64,000 bases of DNA, from contig ML991784.1 in the NCBI GenBank assembly GCA_010094025.1, positions 62,001 through 126,000 on the forward strand, in the 5' to 3' direction. This document shows positions 12,463-23,650 of this stretch, one piece after another. The notes under the pieces were generated by a model. The model searched no databases and had not been told where the DNA came from. It was given only the letters and a program-made list of their open reading frames with translations. This DNA comes from Viridothelium virens (Eukaryota > Ascomycota > Dothideomycetes > Trypetheliales > Trypetheliaceae). Position numbers and translations under genes: made by a program. Each line of letters begins with the position of its first letter. The stretch's first letter is position 1.

Positions 12463-15188
12463 TTAATCTCTGAGCGGATGTTCTATGCCCTGTCCCTCAG
12501 CTTGTGCTGAATTTTGAGTAATGCCTAAATCGCACTTTTGAGCTTCCCAGTAATTTCGCAGTGCCTCAGCCCTCATCAGTTTACGAGGTGCGCGCCTGCC
12601 TGTGAACAACTCAAACTGAGCGAATGCCTGCTCAGGCAGCAGCTCCAGCCCGTCTACAGTTACCCAACCTCGATGAGCCTCGGCGGCGATCTGCTCCAAC
12701 AAGGGGGTTGCAAGCGGCTTGTAAGCCATCTATGTGAATGCAACCCGGTTAGACTCTGCAATAGCGGTTGCTTCAAATAACTTACCTCGACAACCACGCC
12801 TCCTGTTGGGCTTTGGAGCCACTGACGCGGCATGGTGAAGTTTGCTGCAGGATTTCCTGCAATGTCATGGGCGGGTATACAGGAAACGACAATGGTCGGT
12901 TGATGGAAGCTTGCAGGCCAAGGGTCTGCGAGAGACTCGATCACCCGGACTACACTCCTGCCATGCTGGTGTCCCTCATTGCATGACATTCCAGATCCGG
13001 CACTGGGTGCTAAGGCATGGAACCCAGACCCGTTATAATGTGCAGCCAACTTTTCGGCGTTCGTCGTGGATCGGTTATAAAGGAAAATATGTTGGACGCC
13101 GAGCTGGATCATGGCATAGACCGTAGCGCGTGCCATTCCACCTGCTCCAATCACCAAGCCTGTTGTTCTCGGCCCAACGGCATTGATGGGAGAGAGACCA
13201 CGTCTAATGCAGGTCCGCACACCGATCCAATCAGTGTTATCCCCATGAAGGAACTTTACAGTTCCTGCGCGGTTCCGCTCTTCGAAAAGGGAGAGTTCGC
13301 TAAGTTGCCCGTCCACTGGAACGGACTGACGAACAGGAATGAGAGTATTGACAGCACCGATGGCTTTTGCGTGAGGACTCAAACTATGTGTCAGCGCAAT
13401 GACTTCTGTCTTGAAAGGTGGGTTCACTGCTGTTCCCCCAAAATGATCATCATTCACCATCTGCCGAATAACATCCAGCGTTTCTGTCTGCCACACCAGG
13501 AAACTATGAGGCATCCCGCAGCACTTGTAAGCCGCGTTGTGCATTGCAGGAGACAGGGTGTATGCGATTGCAGCCCCAATGATGTAGAATTTCATCGGCT
13601 CTAGGACAAAAGATGCATAGAGTGAACGCGTGCACTCCCTTGCGGTCAGGGCTGGAAACGATGGTATTGCTGGAAGGCCTGTCCCTTCTGGACGAACAGG
13701 CGTCAGAGTCGAATTGAAGCACAACGACATGCGTCCGATAGGACCGGTATTGTACGCGATGAGAGCCACGTCTGGTTGTAATGCATACGTTCGTCGCCTG
13801 AAATTCTGCAACGCGAAGTTGTCCCAAATCTTATCAGCTGGCATGTTGATTCGACATGCATCCAGGCTCAGCTTGCATGCCCGCTCGAAAAGCATGAGAC
13901 ACTGGCCATCTTCCCATCCACTCGAAGGTCGTGAAGCAAACGTGTGGTGCCCCATTAATTTTGAACGACCCTTCCCTTTACTCAGTTGCAAAATGACTTC
14001 ATCGTCCAGAAGGAGATCGACGGTCACATACTCCGGACCAAGCCGTAGGCAATGAGCAACCAGGCTACGATATTGTTGGTGATGTAGGCCGCCGTCGCCG
14101 GGAGCGATGACTTCGCCAAATTGCACATGAAACATTACAGGAACGACGGTATCCCGGCGTACGATTGTCAGCGCACGTCCAAACTCATTCAATCTGCTGG
14201 CGGACGTTACCTCGTGGTCTATAGACGAGGACACGTTGTCGACTGATATTTCGAACAGATCGCAAGCCATTTCCAGATCCTCTATGCTGCAAGAGCCGGA
14301 TAGAATGTCCTTCAGAGGCACTCTAACTGCATATGTGAAGGACTTCGACTGGACCGCTATCCTGGATAGTGGATATGTTGACTCCCGAAATGGGATTGTC
14401 AGTACACCCCCGGTAATTTGACCTAGAAATTTGAGGAATTCCCTTTCCACACGCTTCAGTGTAAGAAAAGGAGTCTTAGGAGAAATCTGACCCGTAGCAA
14501 GCCTGCGAAATTCGGATACTCCTTCCGCGTCTTCCGTCGTCGAGTCGGCAGAAATATCTTCTGTAAGGTTGTAGAACTCGAAATTAGAGCAGGCACGCAA
14601 AGCGGATCCACCTACATCCATTAGATGCTCAATCCTCGCTCGACTCCGGCCTGGGAGACAGCGATGCAAACTTTGGACGTCCCGGACGACGTGGATCACA
14701 GGATGTGACTTCGTGTAGTCTTGTATCATTGCCTGAGCTCCACGTCCCATCGAGACCGGATTGCACACAATCACGCATCCCGTCTGGCACGTCGACAAGA
14801 CGGCTTGAAGGACTTCTAGGAGAGCCTGATGGTGAGCTGCAATACCGAATGCTTTTCGGTGCGTGTTCAACGAGTGACCGGTGACTTTCCGAAAATGCCG
14901 GTCTATTTCAATAAGGCGTAGATTGCAGATTGTCGATACCATCACGGCCAGACTAGATTTACCGGTTCCCTGAAGGCCAACTAGGACAACTGATGCCTTT
15001 GCATCGAAGATCCGCGAAGTACGTGTCGACGCTTCTATCATCGCTTCTGAATCCTTCGGTGGGCCATTCACTCCCTCTGTCGGAACGTGCCTTACTTTCT
15101 CTAAGGAGGCTTCATGAGTTGTCGCATCATCTTCTCTTGCTCGTCCATAGCTCTCGATGTGAAGAGCAGTGGTCAGATTTTCCGTCAT
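12463..15188 (-). CDS. qutR: Quinate pathway repressor QutR / QA-1S
   Basis: This multidomain repressor derives from the last three domains of the AROM protein and in Aspergillus and Neurospora blocks the QutA activator when quinate is absent. Exons on the minus strand are 15188..12786 and 12729..12463, joined in phase 0 to give 889 residues. The P-loop GLQGTGKSS of the shikimate-kinase-like domain is at residues 71-79. A 3-dehydroquinase-like region follows in the middle. A shikimate-dehydrogenase-like region starts at about residue 540 ([37 protein letters not shown]). The final exon supplies the usual MAYKP block. The gene lies divergently from the activator gene with 392 bp between starts. 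The similarity to AROM is ancestral; a separate biosynthetic role is unlikely because the DHQ-synthase and EPSP-synthase domains are absent. Confidence 0.93.
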
Positions 15189-15580
15189 AAGTCACATTCG
15201 CGGGTCCATGCATATCGCGTTCAACATGGGCGCAAGTGTTCAAGGTTTTGATGCCATCTTCGAGTTTGGAGCTGACCAATACACCAGAATAGACGCGATG
15301 TGAACGTCTTTTCGATCACCCAGGGATCTTTAGGTTAGGTAGATCAGACGCGATAGGGCCCTCGGGAAGGGAACAACCTCCTCGGAACGCCTTACCGCAG
15401 AATGTCACGTGGCAGCCGAATTAGGCAGGTGATCCCGGTCGTAGTAAAAGATGCTAATACTGGAGCCATAACACTCGTTTCGGGCGACTTGACATTCTTT
15501 GCTTTCTGATCTCCGCATTCAACCAGGCTGAGTACTGCAGACGCTATGACAATGGAGCCAACGTATTTTACACGACAAGC
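15189..15580. promoter_or_regulatory. Divergent promoter region qutR/qutA
   Basis: This 392-bp stretch separates the start codons of the repressor and activator genes, so both promoters must lie here. I looked for the 16-bp activator palindrome and did not find a good match. That differs from the qutD/qutB and qutG/qutE promoters. Confidence 0.5.
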
Positions 15581-18052
15581 ATGTCAGAGGCGGTCAACCT
15601 CGGTATCTATCAATCCCAGTCGAAACGCAAAATCTCTCGAGCGTCAGATACCGGCGAGCACGGCCTAGAGGCAAACAACCCTACGAAACGCCAGCGAGTC
15701 TCAAGAGCTTGCGATCAATGCCGCAACATAAGAGCTAAATGTGATGGCGGTCAGCCGACCTGCAAGACATGCAGTTCAGCAGGCAGAACTTGCACCTACG
15801 TGACGACGCCCAAGAAGCGCGGTATCCAAGCAGGCTACGTCCGGAGTCTTGAACTGACCCTTGCCTGGTTGTTGACGAACAATACTGGTGCTAGATGTGC
15901 GCTGCAAGCCCTTTTGAGACAGGATGATGGTCAAGGACAGGCTCTTGTGACTGGTAGGAATGTTGCAGGTGCAGATCGACTGTACGATCAATGGAGGCAA
16001 AGTGCAGTCTCGAAAGGATTAGAACTGCTGCTGTCAGACCAGGAAATACCAGATGAATTATGGGAAACACTCGATGACGAGCAAAGTGCCGGCAACGAGA
16101 CATCCGGACTCCAACGTGACTCTGCATTTGCACCTGGCCCTGTCACTCGTCCCTTTGACTCTGCCTTTCGTCCCGATCCATGCAGCCCGACGGACCCAGT
16201 AGAGAGCGAGTCTGGGATATCACCTTTGCATGATGGTGACCCTGGCCCACAGTCTTCGCATTTATCGTCATTGACCAACAATAACAGTCGTGGCCACCGA
16301 TTGTCAAAACTGGATGCCCCAAAGGACTGGCGCTTGCTCGATATCTATTTCTCTTTCACCCACTCTTGGTTTCCAATTGCCGAAAAGTCGTCTCTACTTA
16401 GGACGGCCAACTCATATCCCGAAGACGGTCTGCAAGTAGATCCGAACCTTCCAGGCTCTGGGGATCACGCTGAGTTGTGCGCGGTCCTAGCACTTGCAAG
16501 CTATCAGCAGTTGAAGGCTGCTCAAAAAGATCCGCATGCTGGAAACAATGCGCCGACTGTGGCTGGGGAGAATGCCTCCCAGCCATTGTTCCGCATAGCC
16601 TTAGGGTTGGTAAATCTTGGCAACGGCATGACTGAAGTCGGCCATATTCGAGCTTTACTACTGCTGTCATTACTGCTTCTCTATCAATTACATTATTCAG
16701 AGGCCTGGGTGCTCATTGGCTTCGCTACACGGCTCTTGTTGGTCCTTAAGCCAGATATCGATGCCATGACGGACAGTCTCAAGCGTGCCGCAATGGGATG
16801 CGTAATCCTCGATACCATTCTTTCCGCACGTCTTGGAAAAACGCCATATCTTCGTAAAGGTGATATAGCATGTTCGGGGTTTCGTCTGGCCGACGGATTG
16901 GATGAATGGCAGGCATGGAACAACAGTCAACATGGCAGTGGTGACATTGGTTCTCAGATAGGTCTGCGCTACACACCTGGACACACTCTGAGTATATTTA
17001 GTGCTCTAGCAGAATTGGTGGGTCTCTCTGGCTCAGCCTTGGAGGATAGCCAAACGCATCAATCTCCTGAGACCTCCCAATCGCTTCGTGAGTGGGAAAC
17101 TAGACTTCCACAGGGTGTCAAGCTTGATTCCGCGCGCTTGCCGTCCACTGTCACTCCACAGCTGTTGTTGCTGCACTCTGTTTCATCCTCTATAATCACT
17201 CGATTGGAGCAACCGAATCAACTCGACAACGTCCGGGCCAAACAGAAGTTTGCTAGTTTGTGTGAACTCTACGCCACCCAATTTGGATTTGCCTTCATGC
17301 CACCAATCCACCGACTTCTCTTCAAGGCTGTACAGCTCCCGGACAGTGTGGATACAGAGTTCGAGAGTCGAGTCGCTTCATTAATTTCGAGGTTCGATGC
17401 GTGTCACTCTTCCCTAGACGGGAAAGGGACTGAATTTCCATCCGTTTGCCAAATAAGTGATGGATTGAATCATTCTGCGATTGATCCAGATCCTCTAATA
17501 CCTAGCCCTTTTGGTAATTCTCGATCTGCCTTGTCCGCGAAGGATGATCAACGCGGTGACAGAAACAGCCTCAGAGACATTGGGTCCCACCTTGAACCTC
17601 TGAACACAGCCGAAACCATAGAACACGAGGCTCATGAGCGAGAGCAGACCCTGCGTGACTTAAGGGACAGTGGAAAGGTTTATAGCACAGACTTTGGCGC
17701 AGGCAAAATCCTGAGTACTGATCTATCAACTCCTGCTCGAATAGTGCAAAACCACGACGGACCCAGTTCAAACCTTCCAGATGGAATTGATAGCATTGCC
17801 TATACTGCACTTGCTGGGACCTCGCCAACTGATCTCGATGCACTCTTTGATGACCTCATGGATACTGACAGCATACAGGGACTGGAAATGCAGTCAGACT
17901 TCATGCAAAATCTTGGCTTTGGTCCAAGCTTTACTTCGCCCGATACTTTTTTTGAGCAGTATGATCCTCTGATCTTAGCACACATCCCAGCCAATTGGCA
18001 GTCATCTTCTCTCCCTTCTAGTCAGCCGTTCGACTCCAGTCATCCCAGGTAG
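15581..18052 (+). CDS. qutA: Quinate pathway activator QutA / QA-1F (Zn2Cys6)
   Basis: This is the transcriptional activator of quinate utilisation; it binds a 16-bp palindrome in the pathway promoters. It has 823 residues in a single exon. The Zn2Cys6 cluster has cysteines at residues 44, 47, 54, 61, 64 and 71 with C-x2-C-x6-C-x6-C-x2-C-x6-C spacing. It is followed directly by the PKKRGIQAGYVRSLELTLAW linker typical of QutA/QA-1F. A fungal transcription-factor middle homology region follows (about 240-480). The C-terminus is acidic with many Asp, Ser and Gln residues. Upstream ATGs at 15546 and 15552 are out of frame, so 15581 is the start. The position next to the repressor and upstream of the dehydratase gene supports the call. 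Confidence 0.94.
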   Translation: MSEAVNLGIYQSQSKRKISRASDTGEHGLEANNPTKRQRVSRACDQCRNIRAKCDGGQPTCKTCSSAGRTCTYVTTPKKRGIQAGYVRSLELTLAWLLTNNTGARCALQALLRQDDGQGQALVTGRNVAGADRLYDQWRQSAVSKGLELLLSDQEIPDELWETLDDEQSAGNETSGLQRDSAFAPGPVTRPFDSAFRPDPCSPTDPVESESGISPLHDGDPGPQSSHLSSLTNNNSRGHRLSKLDAPKDWRLLDIYFSFTHSWFPIAEKSSLLRTANSYPEDGLQVDPNLPGSGDHAELCAVLALASYQQLKAAQKDPHAGNNAPTVAGENASQPLFRIALGLVNLGNGMTEVGHIRALLLLSLLLLYQLHYSEAWVLIGFATRLLLVLKPDIDAMTDSLKRAAMGCVILDTILSARLGKTPYLRKGDIACSGFRLADGLDEWQAWNNSQHGSGDIGSQIGLRYTPGHTLSIFSALAELVGLSGSALEDSQTHQSPETSQSLREWETRLPQGVKLDSARLPSTVTPQLLLLHSVSSSIITRLEQPNQLDNVRAKQKFASLCELYATQFGFAFMPPIHRLLFKAVQLPDSVDTEFESRVASLISRFDACHSSLDGKGTEFPSVCQISDGLNHSAIDPDPLIPSPFGNSRSALSAKDDQRGDRNSLRDIGSHLEPLNTAETIEHEAHEREQTLRDLRDSGKVYSTDFGAGKILSTDLSTPARIVQNHDGPSSNLPDGIDSIAYTALAGTSPTDLDALFDDLMDTDSIQGLEMQSDFMQNLGFGPSFTSPDTFFEQYDPLILAHIPANWQSSSLPSSQPFDSSHPR

Positions 18053-18268
18053 TGCTGTGTTGCAGCGACCAGGCTTCGATGCGGGAAGACACGGCGGCTC
18101 TTTCCCCAAGGGGCCCGGAAAAGTCTTTTGCCGGGATCCGACCAATCATGGCCGCGCTTGATTATCGTCTGGACTGCTCTTGCCTCCCATCCATAACAAT
18201 CATCTCGCGGTATGTTTCTCTAAAGAACACCCGCGTCATGCTCCAAGTTAAATCGACTTTCATCCAAA

Positions 18269-19303
18269 ATGGCTTGCAGGCCTGCGATTACGTCCATGTC
18301 CCTTGGCAGAGCCTGGGCCCATGAATTACCAACCAAGTTTGCTGAAGCAAACAGATACGGCATCCAGGGTATCGAACTATTCTACGAGGATCTTGAACAT
18401 CTAGCGAAGTCTCTGCCCGGCGGTGCCTCCGAGGAAAACCTTCACACTGCTGCTCAAGAAGTTCGTTTCTTATGCGATCAGTATTCATTAGCGATCATCT
18501 GCCTCCAACCTTTCATGCTCGACGAGGGGCTCGTTGACCGGATCGAGCACAAAGCGAGAATTAAAAAATTACATTTGTGGCTTGAGCTTGCCCGGATACT
18601 TCGGACCGATCTCATTGCCATCGCTTCCAGCTATCTTCCAGTCGAAAGGATCTCTTCTGATATCAACCTCATCATCTCAGACCTTCAGGAAGTTGCGGAC
18701 CTCGGAGCTCAACGCTGTCCACCTGTTCGTTTTACGTACGAAAGTCTTGCATGGGGAACACGAGTGGATACCTGGGAAGTATGCTGGGATATCGTTCGCC
18801 GCGTCAATCGGCCCAATTTTGGCATCTGTCTGGACACCTTCAACATTGCTGGCAGGGTCTATGCTGATCCAACCGCTGATACGGGCATGACAACGACTGC
18901 AGAGACGGATATCGAAAGTTCCATAGAACGACTCATCCACACCGTCGACGTGTCAAAAATTTTCTACGTACAAGTAGTGGATGCCGAAAAATTGAAAGAG
19001 CCATTACTTCAAGAGCATGAATTCTACAATTCTTCTCAGCCTCCACGCATGAGTTGGTCGAGAAATTGTCGGCTTTTCTATGGTGAAGATTCTCTTGGGG
19101 CATACCTCCCCATTCAAAGACTCGTACGAGCTATATTTCAAGATCTGGGATTTAGGGGCTGGGTAAGCATGGAACTTTTCAACCGGGATATGGCAAGCTC
19201 GGATCCAACGGTACCAGCAGATCACGCGAGGAGAGCTTTCAAGGCGTGGAACAAGATTGTCGAGGACTGCAACTTGAAGCATATACGAGATGCACAGCTC
19301 TAG
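18269..19303 (+). CDS. qutC: 3-dehydroshikimate dehydratase
   Basis: This enzyme dehydrates 3-dehydroshikimate to protocatechuate, the last step of the quinate route before ring cleavage. It has 344 residues in a single exon, close to the usual length of the fungal QutC/QA-4 type. It has a xylose-isomerase-like TIM barrel: the N-terminus contains AITSMSLGRAW and GIQGIELFYEDL, the middle has GICLDTFNIAGR, and the end has GWVSMELFNRD with the metal-binding Glu. It starts 216 bp after the activator gene on the same strand and is convergent with the permease gene. Confidence 0.95.
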   Translation: MACRPAITSMSLGRAWAHELPTKFAEANRYGIQGIELFYEDLEHLAKSLPGGASEENLHTAAQEVRFLCDQYSLAIICLQPFMLDEGLVDRIEHKARIKKLHLWLELARILRTDLIAIASSYLPVERISSDINLIISDLQEVADLGAQRCPPVRFTYESLAWGTRVDTWEVCWDIVRRVNRPNFGICLDTFNIAGRVYADPTADTGMTTTAETDIESSIERLIHTVDVSKIFYVQVVDAEKLKEPLLQEHEFYNSSQPPRMSWSRNCRLFYGEDSLGAYLPIQRLVRAIFQDLGFRGWVSMELFNRDMASSDPTVPADHARRAFKAWNKIVEDCNLKHIRDAQL

Positions 19304-19909
19304 GTACTATGTATTCGGCTTCTTCCTTTTTGTAATGATCACGATGGCGTTGAGATGCATAGCTATTTGTTGGCTTCATCAAAGAGAGCGAGCGCGAACT
19401 CTTCACATCTGTCTTGACTTAACTGGTCTAAAATTGACCTCTACTCAAGCATAGGCTTCGTACAACTTTGTTCCCAAAATTTTCTATCTACAGACTGGAG
19501 CTTGTTTGTGGAAAGACGTTATTTGTAACACATTCTCTATTTAGCTTGATGGGAACTGCTAGAGCATTTCATAGACGAAGGATCTATTGTCCGTCGCTCT
19601 GAATTATGACCGGCAGGCCTTCGGAGTACATTGAGGTTAAAATTTCAGCCAAAATCCATGTTCGTGGTACTCAGACTGGTCGATATCTCATGCCCAAGTG
19701 TTTCGAGCCCCGTTAATATCACTATTTAAGGACTGACAAGAGCTCAACAAGGCGTCAAACAGAAATCGTCAAAGGCCTCCTAAGGAGTCCTATTCTGGCT
19801 TTGCTTAATCGATGTGGGCCCTGACCGGACCCGCACGGGACTTCAAATCTCAGCTTGCCCTGCAAACATTTGCCCTGAGCCCTTGATGGCTGGATAAGGG
19901 TACCGAAAG
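19304..19909. other. Convergent intergenic region qutC/qutD
   Basis: These 606 bp lie between the 3' ends of the dehydratase and permease genes. They are A/T-rich, with no coding frame of interest. The region presumably holds both polyadenylation regions. Confidence 0.5.
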
Positions 19910-21744
19910 CTAGCGCTTCTCGACGTCCTCAACATATTCTGCCTCCTTTGTTTTCTCCACACTCAAGTCTGCACCTTCTGCATCGTGTCGGAAGCTTTCC
20001 TCCTCTGCTCGCACCTCAGCCATAACCGTACTGTGGGCCCTCTGGACGGGTTTTATGTCGAACAATCGATCCATGAACTCGAGAGGGACGCCCTTGGTCT
20101 CAGGAACGAGCAAATAGACAAACACAATTGACACAACCATCATTGACGCAAAGAAAAAATAAACTCCGCAGCCAGACCTACCCATGGTATTAAACATTTG
20201 AGGGGTAAAACGTGAAATGATGAAATTCCAAAACCAGTTATTAGCAGATGCAGAAGCCTGTCCAAGAGATCTAAAGATGGATTTCATTAGATATTTTTTC
20301 AAAAGGTTTGAGCAAGAGCTCTCCTCTAAAACATACCTAGTGTTCGAGTCGAACATTTCTGCGTTGAGAACCCACGGAGTGCCATTCCATGTCGGAGTAT
20401 AGAAGAAGGTCCAGAGATAGAAGAAAAAGACAGCAGCGATGCCTCCCGATGAAAGCTTCGCATTTGGGTCGTCGGCATGGGCGGCGGGATTGCTCTTGTA
20501 GATGTCTAACAGAAAGTAAGTCAACAAGGCTCGCTTGGCACTCAATGCCAGCGAAGTTCAGTAGACACTCACAGGCACCAATGATCCACATGCATATAGA
20601 TCCACCGAGTCCGCCGATCATAAGCAAGTTGCGCCGTCCAAAATTATCGATCAAGCAGAACAGCCAAACCAGCGTAAATACGGTCTTCACTACACCAAAA
20701 AGGCCGGTCGTGAAGAAACTAGTGTTTGTGCCGCGTATGCCAATACTTTTGAACACGGTTGGACCTTCTATATGTAAGCATTGTGATCATACGCGGGAAC
20801 GCCCCAAGGCCGAAGTACTTACTATAGTAGTTGATAGCATTAATACCTGAGCCATTCTGCCACATGAAGAGTAGACCTCCAAGCATGAATCGCCAAAGGA
20901 TCTTTCTGCTGCGGCCAACAGCTCGGAAGGGCTTCCAAAACCCTAGACCAATGCTTGATTGCTGCTCTTCTAGGGTCGCATCGATGAAGGAGACCTCTTC
21001 AATGATGTAAAGGTCTTGAGCGTCGAGGTTGCGAATCCAGCAGAGATTTCGTAAGGCTTCTTGGCGGCGGCCTTTTGACAGCAGCCAGCGAGGTGACTCT
21101 CGTATCCATAGGCTTCCAATTGCCAGTAGGCCGGCCGGGATCAATTGAACAGCGAAAGGGATGAGCCACTGGGAATGATTCGAAGGATGATGCTCGCTTA
21201 AACCGTAGTTGATCCAGAAACCTACAAGGCCTCCAATCTGCCAGCCAAGCTCATAGATACCGACCAATCTTCCTCTTACAGCAGGAGGTGCAATTTCACT
21301 GATGTAGATGGGAGTGCACATGGAAGCACCGCCAACTCCAACACCACCAAGGACCCGGCCAGCATAGATCAAGCCAAGTCCGCGAGCGCCAGTGGCGCCA
21401 AGAGTCAAGCCAGCACCAAGAATGAAAACGAGGGAGAAGACTATCAGCGACTTCTTACGTCCAAGGAAGTGGTTGAATATATAGGCGAAAAGAGCTCCAA
21501 AGAAGGCGCCCGCTTGGTAAACAGAGACAATGTTGGCTTCAACAAGGGCCAGCTTGGACTTGGACAATTCGGCGAATCTGAACTCCTTCTCAAAGGAAGG
21601 TAAAGAAAGCGTGGTCCCAATAAAAGCCGAGTCATATCCGATCATGCAAGAAGCAAAGGAAGCAATAGAGGCGCAGGCCCATACTTTCCAATTGTAGACC
21701 TGGACAGGTGTAGGCCGATCCTCAACCACAGTCAGTAGACCCAT
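19910..21744 (-). CDS. qutD: Quinate permease (MFS sugar-porter family)
   Basis: This plasma-membrane transporter imports quinate. Minus-strand exons are 21744..20823, 20767..20573, 20505..20337 and 20270..19910, all joined in phase, giving 548 residues. It has the sugar-porter layout of 12 membrane segments, with GRVLGGVGVGGAS, PRWLLSKGR, GINAINYY, the FGRRN loop and a PETKG motif near the end. It also carries the NNWFWNFIISRFTPQMF block typical of QutD/QA-Y. The first intron joins INYY to GPTVFKSIG with one Lys codon across the junction. The gene is divergent from the quinate dehydrogenase gene, with which it shares an 861-bp promoter region. Confidence 0.94.
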
Positions 21745-22605
21745 GATGGAAAATGGAAGATCTGGAGGGACGAATCTGGTTCAATATCCTTCCGGACTCG
21801 GAGCAAGCGAATGAAGGCATGATTAAGTATTGTTGCTAGTGTAACCAGCCTGGCAACAAGATGGTCTAGAGTGCAAGAGCGGTTCTGGATCCCGGCATCT
21901 TCGCGTGGAGGGTTTACTTGGCGGAATCCAAGCGCGGTTTCATTAGGGCGGGAGGATGAAAATTTTGCCCCGACCCGAAGTTAGTGTGGAGAAGTTGCGG
22001 AGAAGAAGCCGGGGTAGATTGCTTAGGTAATGCTTGAGGACTTTCAAAGGTGGCCAATGTTTTCGTTGGAGGGCTCTCTCCAGCCACTGACTCCAATTTA
22101 TCCCATACGAAGCAGAAATACGACAACTGCGTTTCATCTATGCCATTTCTTTCAGTTTCCACCTGTATAATCTCACATCAGTCTCCACTGGATACTAAGC
22201 TCCTAGATATCATTTCTAGATCTTCAACCTGGACTGGAACGTGGGAAGCCAGCAAGATCAAAAGGATCAGCCACCCCCAACATCCCTGCACCTTGGCCGC
22301 GTAAATATTTACCCAAGATTCGCAACAGCGTCCTGGGCACGCCTGCAGTCCGAAGATCCCCGTGTGATTGAATTTGGCCCAAACAATGACAACTTCCTCT
22401 CACTGCGTGGCATCATATAGCTGTGGCCGGGTATGCTGTGAATGATCTGCAGAATATTCGTGAGATTCCGTAGCAGACATCTTTCGATAGACTGCCGAAC
22501 GGGATATCAGACACCGGTGAGGCCAGGCTCTGTGAGGACTGCAGATACAACTATCTAAAGCTCAGTCGCTATTGAAAAGCTCGGATCAACCAGATTACTG
22601 AAGCC
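21745..22605. promoter_or_regulatory. Divergent promoter region qutD/qutB
   Basis: This 861-bp stretch between the permease and quinate dehydrogenase start codons has no coding signal of its own. It contains the best match in the window to the quinate activator palindrome (22299-22314). Short purine-rich patches lie nearer the permease side. Confidence 0.6.
22299..22314. promoter_or_regulatory. Putative QutA/QA-1F binding site
   Basis: The sequence GCGTAAATATTTACCC matches the published 16-bp activator consensus GGRTAARYRYTTATCC at 14 of 16 positions, and its centre is a perfect 12-bp palindrome. It lies about 290-305 bp before the quinate dehydrogenase start and about 555-570 bp before the permease start, on the divergent side of both. 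The consensus is recalled from work on the Neurospora qa cluster; binding here is inferred. Confidence 0.65.
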
Positions 22606-23601
22606 ATGGCGTTGACTTCGCATTCCGAGGATTTAGCTCACCTTGAAGGCATCAATTACCTCTTCGGCTATCCCATCTCACACTCCATGTCGCCATTACT
22701 GCATCAGACAATTTACGACGCACTTAATCTACGTTGGACCCAGCAGCTCTTTGAATCAAAAGACATGGCCAAATTCCTGCAACTGACTAGAGACCCGAAA
22801 TTCTTTGGTACGAAACCCTGAATTTCAAGCTCACGGATAATCTGTAGCTAACCAGCCTTCACAGGCGCATCTGTCACGATGCCTCATAAGGTCTCAATCG
22901 TTTCTCATCTTGATGCACTCGAGCCTGCTGCTACTGCTGTCGGCGCTTGCAACACTATCTTCGTCCGCAAAGACCTTAAGACTGGTCAGCGCCGGCTCAT
23001 CGGCACCAACACTGACGTTGTCGGAATTCGCGATGCCTTCTACCAGAATGTTCTCAATCCTAAGGAAGTATTCCAAGAGAGACCAGCTCTGGTCATCGGA
23101 GGAGGTGGTGCTGCACGAAGTGCAGTATATGCGTTACGGAATAGCATGCAAGTAAGCAAGATATATCTCGTCAACCGTGACGATTTTGAAGTCGACGCTG
23201 TCATGGCTCACTGCAAGGCCAATGGTTTTGGTCAGGACCTAATACACGTTAGAGACTTGAAACAGGCTGAAAGCCTAGAAGGGCCCGGAGCCATTGTGGC
23301 ATGTGTCCCGGACTTTCCACCCGTCACCGAAGCAGAAAAGACAGCACGATCCATCTTCCAGTGCTTCATACAGAAAAAACATAAAGGCGCGATCTTGGAA
23401 ATGTGCTATCATCCTCATCCTTGGACTTCCATAGCAGAAATGTCGCAAAGAGCCGGTTGGCAGGTGATACTGGGTACAGAAGCAATGATTTATCAAGGAC
23501 TGGAGCAGGATCGATATTGGACAGGCCGACAGATAAGTGACATGCCAGTCGAACAGGTTAAAAAGGCGATAGCTAGCAAGCTCTCGAAGTCTAAATTATG
23601 A
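22606..23601 (+). CDS. qutB: Quinate/shikimate dehydrogenase (quinate catabolism)
   Basis: This enzyme oxidises quinate to 3-dehydroquinate with NAD, the first catabolic step. Exons are 22606..22807 and 22865..23601, giving 312 residues. The substrate-binding SHSMSP motif is in the first exon. SVTMPHK with the catalytic Lys, GACNTI and GTNTDVVG with the catalytic Asp follow the junction. The NAD-binding GGGGAARSAVYAL Rossmann loop comes after. Length and motifs fit the fungal QutB/QA-3 group rather than the AROM-derived repressor, which lies in the same cluster. It ends 50 bp before the end of the qutG gene, on the opposite strand. Confidence 0.95.
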
Positions 23602-23650
23602 AGTACGCACTCTAACGAATTGACTGCAATACCAAAATTTTCGACCGCAT

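Noticed and set aside
12463-12729. Separate small gene beginning MAYKPLATP
   Set aside because: It is the last exon of the quinate repressor: a good donor at 12785 and acceptor at 12730 join it in phase, and MAYKP is the expected AROM-type block.
12660-15188. Complete AROM pentafunctional enzyme
   Set aside because: Only the last three domains are present and the gene lies divergent from the QutA-type activator, so the repressor is the right call.
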